Positions 5,304 through 7,598 of a stretch of DNA of 7,598 nt are shown here, piece after piece. Source of the DNA: Methanoculleus sp. Its GTDB lineage: Archaea; Halobacteriota; Methanomicrobia; Methanomicrobiales; Methanoculleaceae. The stretch lies in the NCBI GenBank assembly GCA_023230425.1, contig JALNXI010000090.1, positions 1 to 7,598 of the forward strand, written 5' to 3'. The first letter of the stretch is position 1, and each line of letters starts with the position of its first letter. The notes under the pieces are model-generated. The model was not told the DNA's origin and did no database searches. It saw only the letters and a list, made by a program, of their open reading frames with translations. The position numbers and the translations under genes are program-made.

Positions 5304-6047
5304 ATGACATCAGGGTCACCAGTCTTTCTCCATACAACAGAGGCGCATGAGATCGAACGTTCACGAATCAAAGGGATGATACCGTTTTCCACACGTAACC
5401 TGCCGCCCGATGACTGGATCGGGGTCGACCTGAACACCACCGGCTGCATCGCCGTCGTCGCCCACCCGGCGAGCGGAGAGACGGTGATGCTCGGCGAGCA
5501 ACCGGAGCACCCGGAAATCGGGCCTCCCGGCCGCCAGGAGCGATATAGCAGCGGCGGGAAGCGTAAGAAGACCAGGATGGCCCGGGACCGCGAGAACAAC
5601 GTCCGGGGGGACCTGAACCAGAGAATCGCTAAAGAGATCGTGAAGATGGCCCGGCAGCTTCAATGCGGCATCAAACTCGAGGATCTCTCCGGCGCCGGGT
5701 TTGCGGGGCGGCAGAAGCCGGGCACCCCCCTCCCGTTCTCCCGGCGTGACGGGTCGTTCCACCACCTCCAGAATCTGGTCCAGGACCGGGCGCACGACGC
5801 CGGGGTTCCGGTCGTCCTCGTGGACCCGGCGTTCACGTCCCTGTGCTGCAGTCGGTGCGGTGAGCGGGGCATCCGCAGGCGCAAACAGTTCCTCTGCCTG
5901 CACTGCGGATACGCCGGTCATGCTGATGCGAACGCAGCGTTCAACATAGCGGCAGCGTCACCGGTCACCGACCGGCTCCATAAAGAGGTGGAGGCGTGCA
6001 GCAAGAGCCCCGGCGTCATCCCCGGGGGGCTTGAACGCAGGGCCTAA
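5304..6047 (+). CDS. TnpB-like protein (IS200/IS605 OrfB family), RuvC and zinc ribbon only
   Basis: A 247-residue relative of TnpB, the RNA-guided nuclease of IS200/IS605 and IS1341-type elements. The RuvC triad is complete: D42 in WIGVDLNTTG, E126 in KLEDLSG and D208 in HADANAAFNIA. A four-cysteine zinc ribbon (C182, C185, C198, C201) sits between the last two, and a basic helix 'GGKRKKTRMARDRENN' (84-99) lies after RuvC-I. Spacings of 84 and 82 residues between triad members match full-length TnpB (about 87 and 83 in ISDra2 TnpB, from memory). Only about 40 residues precede RuvC-I, where TnpB has about 190, so the WED/REC half is missing, and only 21 bp separate it from the HAD gene. No TnpA gene is present. 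The start is ATG 5304 or ATG 5376; neither has a good SD. It is either a decayed element or a domesticated nuclease domain. Confidence 0.85.
   Translation: MTSGSPVFLHTTEAHEIERSRIKGMIPFSTRNLPPDDWIGVDLNTTGCIAVVAHPASGETVMLGEQPEHPEIGPPGRQERYSSGGKRKKTRMARDRENNVRGDLNQRIAKEIVKMARQLQCGIKLEDLSGAGFAGRQKPGTPLPFSRRDGSFHHLQNLVQDRAHDAGVPVVLVDPAFTSLCCSRCGERGIRRRKQFLCLHCGYAGHADANAAFNIAAASPVTDRLHKEVEACSKSPGVIPGGLERRA
6003..6032 (+). other. Hairpin at the 3' end of the TnpB-like gene (possible omega-RNA or right-end remnant)
   Basis: AAGAGCCCCGG (6003-6013) pairs with CCGGGGGGCTT (6022-6032) except for a 2x2 internal mismatch, around an 8-base loop. It lies in the last coding bases of the gene, where TnpB elements carry the guide RNA scaffold and the transposon right end. 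A second palindrome, CCAGG-GG-CCTGG (6052-6063), follows the stop. The structure is seen directly; the identification as omega-RNA is a hypothesis, and the CCCCGG run may simply reflect high G+C coding. Confidence 0.35.
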
Positions 6048-6073
6048 CTGACCAGGGGCCTGGGCAGCGCTGG

Positions 6074-6080
6074 TTTCATA
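6074..6080 (+). promoter_or_regulatory. Weak TATA-like element before the membrane-protein gene
   Basis: TTTCATA lies about 30 bases before ATG 6108, which has no recognisable SD site. The spacing would give a leaderless or nearly leaderless mRNA. The sequence match is poor and the call is tentative. Confidence 0.25.
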
Positions 6081-6107
6081 GGTAACCTGTGCATACAGTC
6101 CCCCGTG

Positions 6108-6848
6108 ATGAACGACAGGCGATGGCTGATAACCTTCGGGACGGGGCTTGTCATCCTCTCGGTCGTACTCTACGCCCTGCACTTCCTGATCTTCCGCGAC
6201 CTCTACCACATCGGCATATACACGCTCGGCGACATTGCGTTCCTCCCGCTCGAGGTTCTCCTGGTGACGCTCGTCTTCCACCAGGTGCTCGCGTCCCGCG
6301 ACCGGCGGCAGACGAAAGAGAAACTGAACATGGTCATCGGGGCGTTCTTCTCTGCTCTCGGGACGCAGCTCCTGACCTACATCTCCAACAACGACCCGAA
6401 CCTGAACGAGATCCGGCCGTTGCTGATGGTCACCGATACCTGGACCGACGAGACGTTCCGGGAGGTGGAGATGCGGCTAAAGCAGCATCCCTGCCGTGTC
6501 AGGATAGAGCGAGTCGACCTGGAGGCCGTCAAACGGTTCCTCGGATCCCGCGAGGAGTTCCTCCTGAGGCTGCTCGAGAACCCGGTGCTCATCGAGCACG
6601 AGGCGTTCACCGAACTGCTCCGGGCTATATTCCACTTCAACGAGGAACTGCAGCGCCGGCCCGGCTTCTCCGACCTGCCCGGGACCGACACGGCGCACCT
6701 CGCAGGCGACCTCGAACGGATCTACGGCCTCCTCATCCGCGAGTGGCTGGACTACATGCGCTACCTGCAGAAGAACTACCCATACCTCTTCTCGCTTGCG
6801 ATGCGGACAAACCCGTTCGATGAGACGGCATCGGCGATCGTGGGATGA
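6108..6848 (+). CDS. Conserved-type membrane protein with two N-terminal helices, function unknown
   Basis: A 246-residue protein with two hydrophobic helices near the N terminus (about 7-29 and 36-60), separated by a short loop 'FRDLYHIGIY', and a basic segment ASRDRRQTKEK (62-72) just after the second. By the positive-inside rule the long remainder faces the cytoplasm. That part is helical: 'LNMVIGAFFSALGTQLL' (73-89), 'REEFLLRLLENPVLIEHEAF' (148-167), then ELLRAIFHFNEEL (169-181) and 'AGDLERIYGLLIREWLDYMR' (199-218), ending in NYPYLFSLAMRTNPFD (223-238). It resembles, from memory, an uncharacterised family shared by methanogens and some anaerobic bacteria. No catalytic motif is seen. The start could be GTG 6105 or the adjacent ATG 6108; neither has an SD site, and ATG is preferred. 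It lies downstream of the TnpB-like gene and converges on the HEAT-repeat gene. Confidence 0.75.
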   Translation: MNDRRWLITFGTGLVILSVVLYALHFLIFRDLYHIGIYTLGDIAFLPLEVLLVTLVFHQVLASRDRRQTKEKLNMVIGAFFSALGTQLLTYISNNDPNLNEIRPLLMVTDTWTDETFREVEMRLKQHPCRVRIERVDLEAVKRFLGSREEFLLRLLENPVLIEHEAFTELLRAIFHFNEELQRRPGFSDLPGTDTAHLAGDLERIYGLLIREWLDYMRYLQKNYPYLFSLAMRTNPFDETASAIVG

Positions 6849-6855
6849 AGGGGCA

Positions 6856-6903
6856 GGTGCCAGAGCACCGGCGAAGCCGGAACATCCCCCTCCCACCAGG
6901 AGG
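6856..6903. terminator. Cluster of three hairpins between convergent genes (possible bidirectional terminator)
   Basis: Three perfect 5-bp stems lie in a row: GGTGC-CAGA-GCACC (6856-6869), CCGGC-GAA-GCCGG (6868-6880, sharing two bases with the first) and CCTCC-CACCA-GGAGG (6889-6903). They almost fill the 65-bp gap between two convergent genes. The position suits transcript-end formation for both strands, though there is no T-run. Stems of this kind can also arise by chance in G+C-rich DNA. Confidence 0.4.
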
Positions 6904-6913
6904 CCCAATACCC

Positions 6914-7598
6914 CTACGACAACTGCGCCTGGATGTGCTGCACAGTCTCCGGGTATTGCTTCTGGAGCCGGTTTTTCCGGAGGTTCTCTCTCACGATCCA
7001 CCGGATATCCTGATCATCGAGGGTTGCGAGCTGCCGCAGGTACTCAAAGCCGATCCCCGGGAGGGCGGCGACGACCAGGCCGAGCGTATAGCCGAGCGCC
7101 TTTCTGAGCGCCTCGAACGCTTCCGACTGCCGTTCGTTCGCCGTATAGATACGGATCAGGATCTTCCGGTGGAACCGGAGCGCGGCATCTGCGATCTCCG
7201 GCTCACCGAGCAGGCCCGGTTCAGCGATCCCTGCGGCCGCGGCCCGCATGGTGAACCAGGACCCTCCTTCCACCCAGCCCTCCAGTTCCGTGACCGTCGC
7301 ATTCCGCTGCCGGGACAGGAGGTCCTGGATCCCCATTGCCACCGCCTCCCTGATCCGCCACCGGGGATCGACGGATGCCTCGGCGAGGTGGGTGAGCGCC
7401 GGCCCCACGCACGCCGGCGATAGGGAGCCGATCGCCCCGATACCCCTGACGCCGCAGAACGCGAGGAACTCGTGTGGGTCATCGGTCGGTGCGTCCTCCG
7501 GGGAGACACAGGCGAGCTCGACACAGAGATCCCAGAGGATATGGCGATCGTCGGCGTCGGCAGCTGCAAATTTCCGCACGGTTTCGCTGAACGCCGCA
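6914..7598 (-). CDS. HEAT-repeat protein (5' end outside window)
   Basis: The frame stays open to the right edge (codons to 7597), and a GTG at 7579 is only an internal candidate, so the gene is probably cut. At least 221 residues counted from that GTG are seen. The protein is a chain of paired helices: 'ASVDPRWRIREAVAMGIQDL' (68-87) is a typical HEAT unit with the Asp-Pro-Arg-Trp turn and Arg-Glu-Ala-Val helix, followed by weaker repeats to 'DQDIRWIVRENLRKNRLQK' (189-207) near the end. HEAT proteins mostly scaffold protein or nucleic acid partners; no enzyme motif is visible. Similar single-domain proteins of about 220-250 residues are known to me from actinobacteria and methanogens without a defined role. 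It is soluble, with no signal sequence in the visible part. Confidence 0.75.
   Translation of the reverse strand, partial: AAFSETVRKFAAADADDRHILWDLCVELACVSPEDAPTDDPHEFLAFCGVRGIGAIGSLSPACVGPALTHLAEASVDPRWRIREAVAMGIQDLLSRQRNATVTELEGWVEGGSWFTMRAAAAGIAEPGLLGEPEIADAALRFHRKILIRIYTANERQSEAFEALRKALGYTLGLVVAALPGIGFEYLRQLATLDDQDIRWIVRENLRKNRLQKQYPETVQHIQAQLS

Noticed and set aside
5361..5921. Minus-strand open frame opposite the TnpB-like gene
   Set aside because: The plus strand has the RuvC triad and zinc ribbon; the opposite frame has no family features.
5304..6047. Complete IS605-type transposon
   Set aside because: No TnpA transposase gene, the N-terminal half of TnpB is missing, and no defined left end is visible.
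6089..6823. Second long plus-strand frame (244 codons) overlapping the membrane-protein gene
   Set aside because: It is rich in Arg, Pro and Ala with no hydrophobic or domain pattern; the other frame has clean membrane helices and a protein-like composition.
1..7598. CRISPR array, tRNA or rRNA genes
   Set aside because: No regularly spaced direct repeats, no tRNA cloverleaf pattern and no rRNA-like stretch were noticed on either strand by reading; a covariance-model scan was not possible.

Overview
The window looks like a gene-dense stretch (high G+C, short gaps, several overlaps) of a methanogenic archaeon, most likely a Methanomicrobiales genome of the Methanoculleus type. This placement is an inference from four things: Shine-Dalgarno sites of the archaeal GGAGGTGA kind, A/T-rich islands resembling TATA boxes in place of bacterial -35/-10 pairs, a CooC-type nickel-insertion ATPase, and a TnpB-like protein and a two-helix membrane protein that resemble methanogen families. 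No marker gene fixes the species.

Layout. (1) 1-2056, plus strand: the C-terminal half of an ABC-transporter substrate-binding protein with an unusual cysteine tail, a CooC-like P-loop ATPase with the metal-binding CxC motif, and a flavin-reductase-like FMN protein. The last two overlap by ATGA. Together they suggest metal uptake, metallocentre maturation and redox chemistry. (2) 2029-3580, minus strand: a polyprenyl diphosphate synthase, a 61-residue 4-oxalocrotonate-tautomerase-like protein and a 115-residue acidic unknown protein, in transcription order. The last converges on and overlaps the flavin protein gene. (3) 3581-3744: a divergent promoter region. (4) 3745-5282, plus strand: an overlapping pair made of an aminoglycoside-phosphotransferase-fold kinase and a HAD hydrolase. 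(5) 5304-6047: a short TnpB-like protein with the full RuvC triad and zinc ribbon but without the N-terminal RNA/DNA-binding half, followed by hairpins. (6) 6108-6848: a two-helix membrane protein of unknown function. (7) 6849-6913: a cluster of three hairpins between convergent genes. (8) 6914-window end, minus strand: a HEAT-repeat protein cut by the window edge.

No rRNA, tRNA, CRISPR array or integrase was seen. The most interesting items are the cysteine-tailed binding protein beside a CooC-like ATPase and flavoprotein, and the minimal RuvC-only TnpB relative with a structured 3' end. Both are readings of sequence alone and would need database and structural tests.
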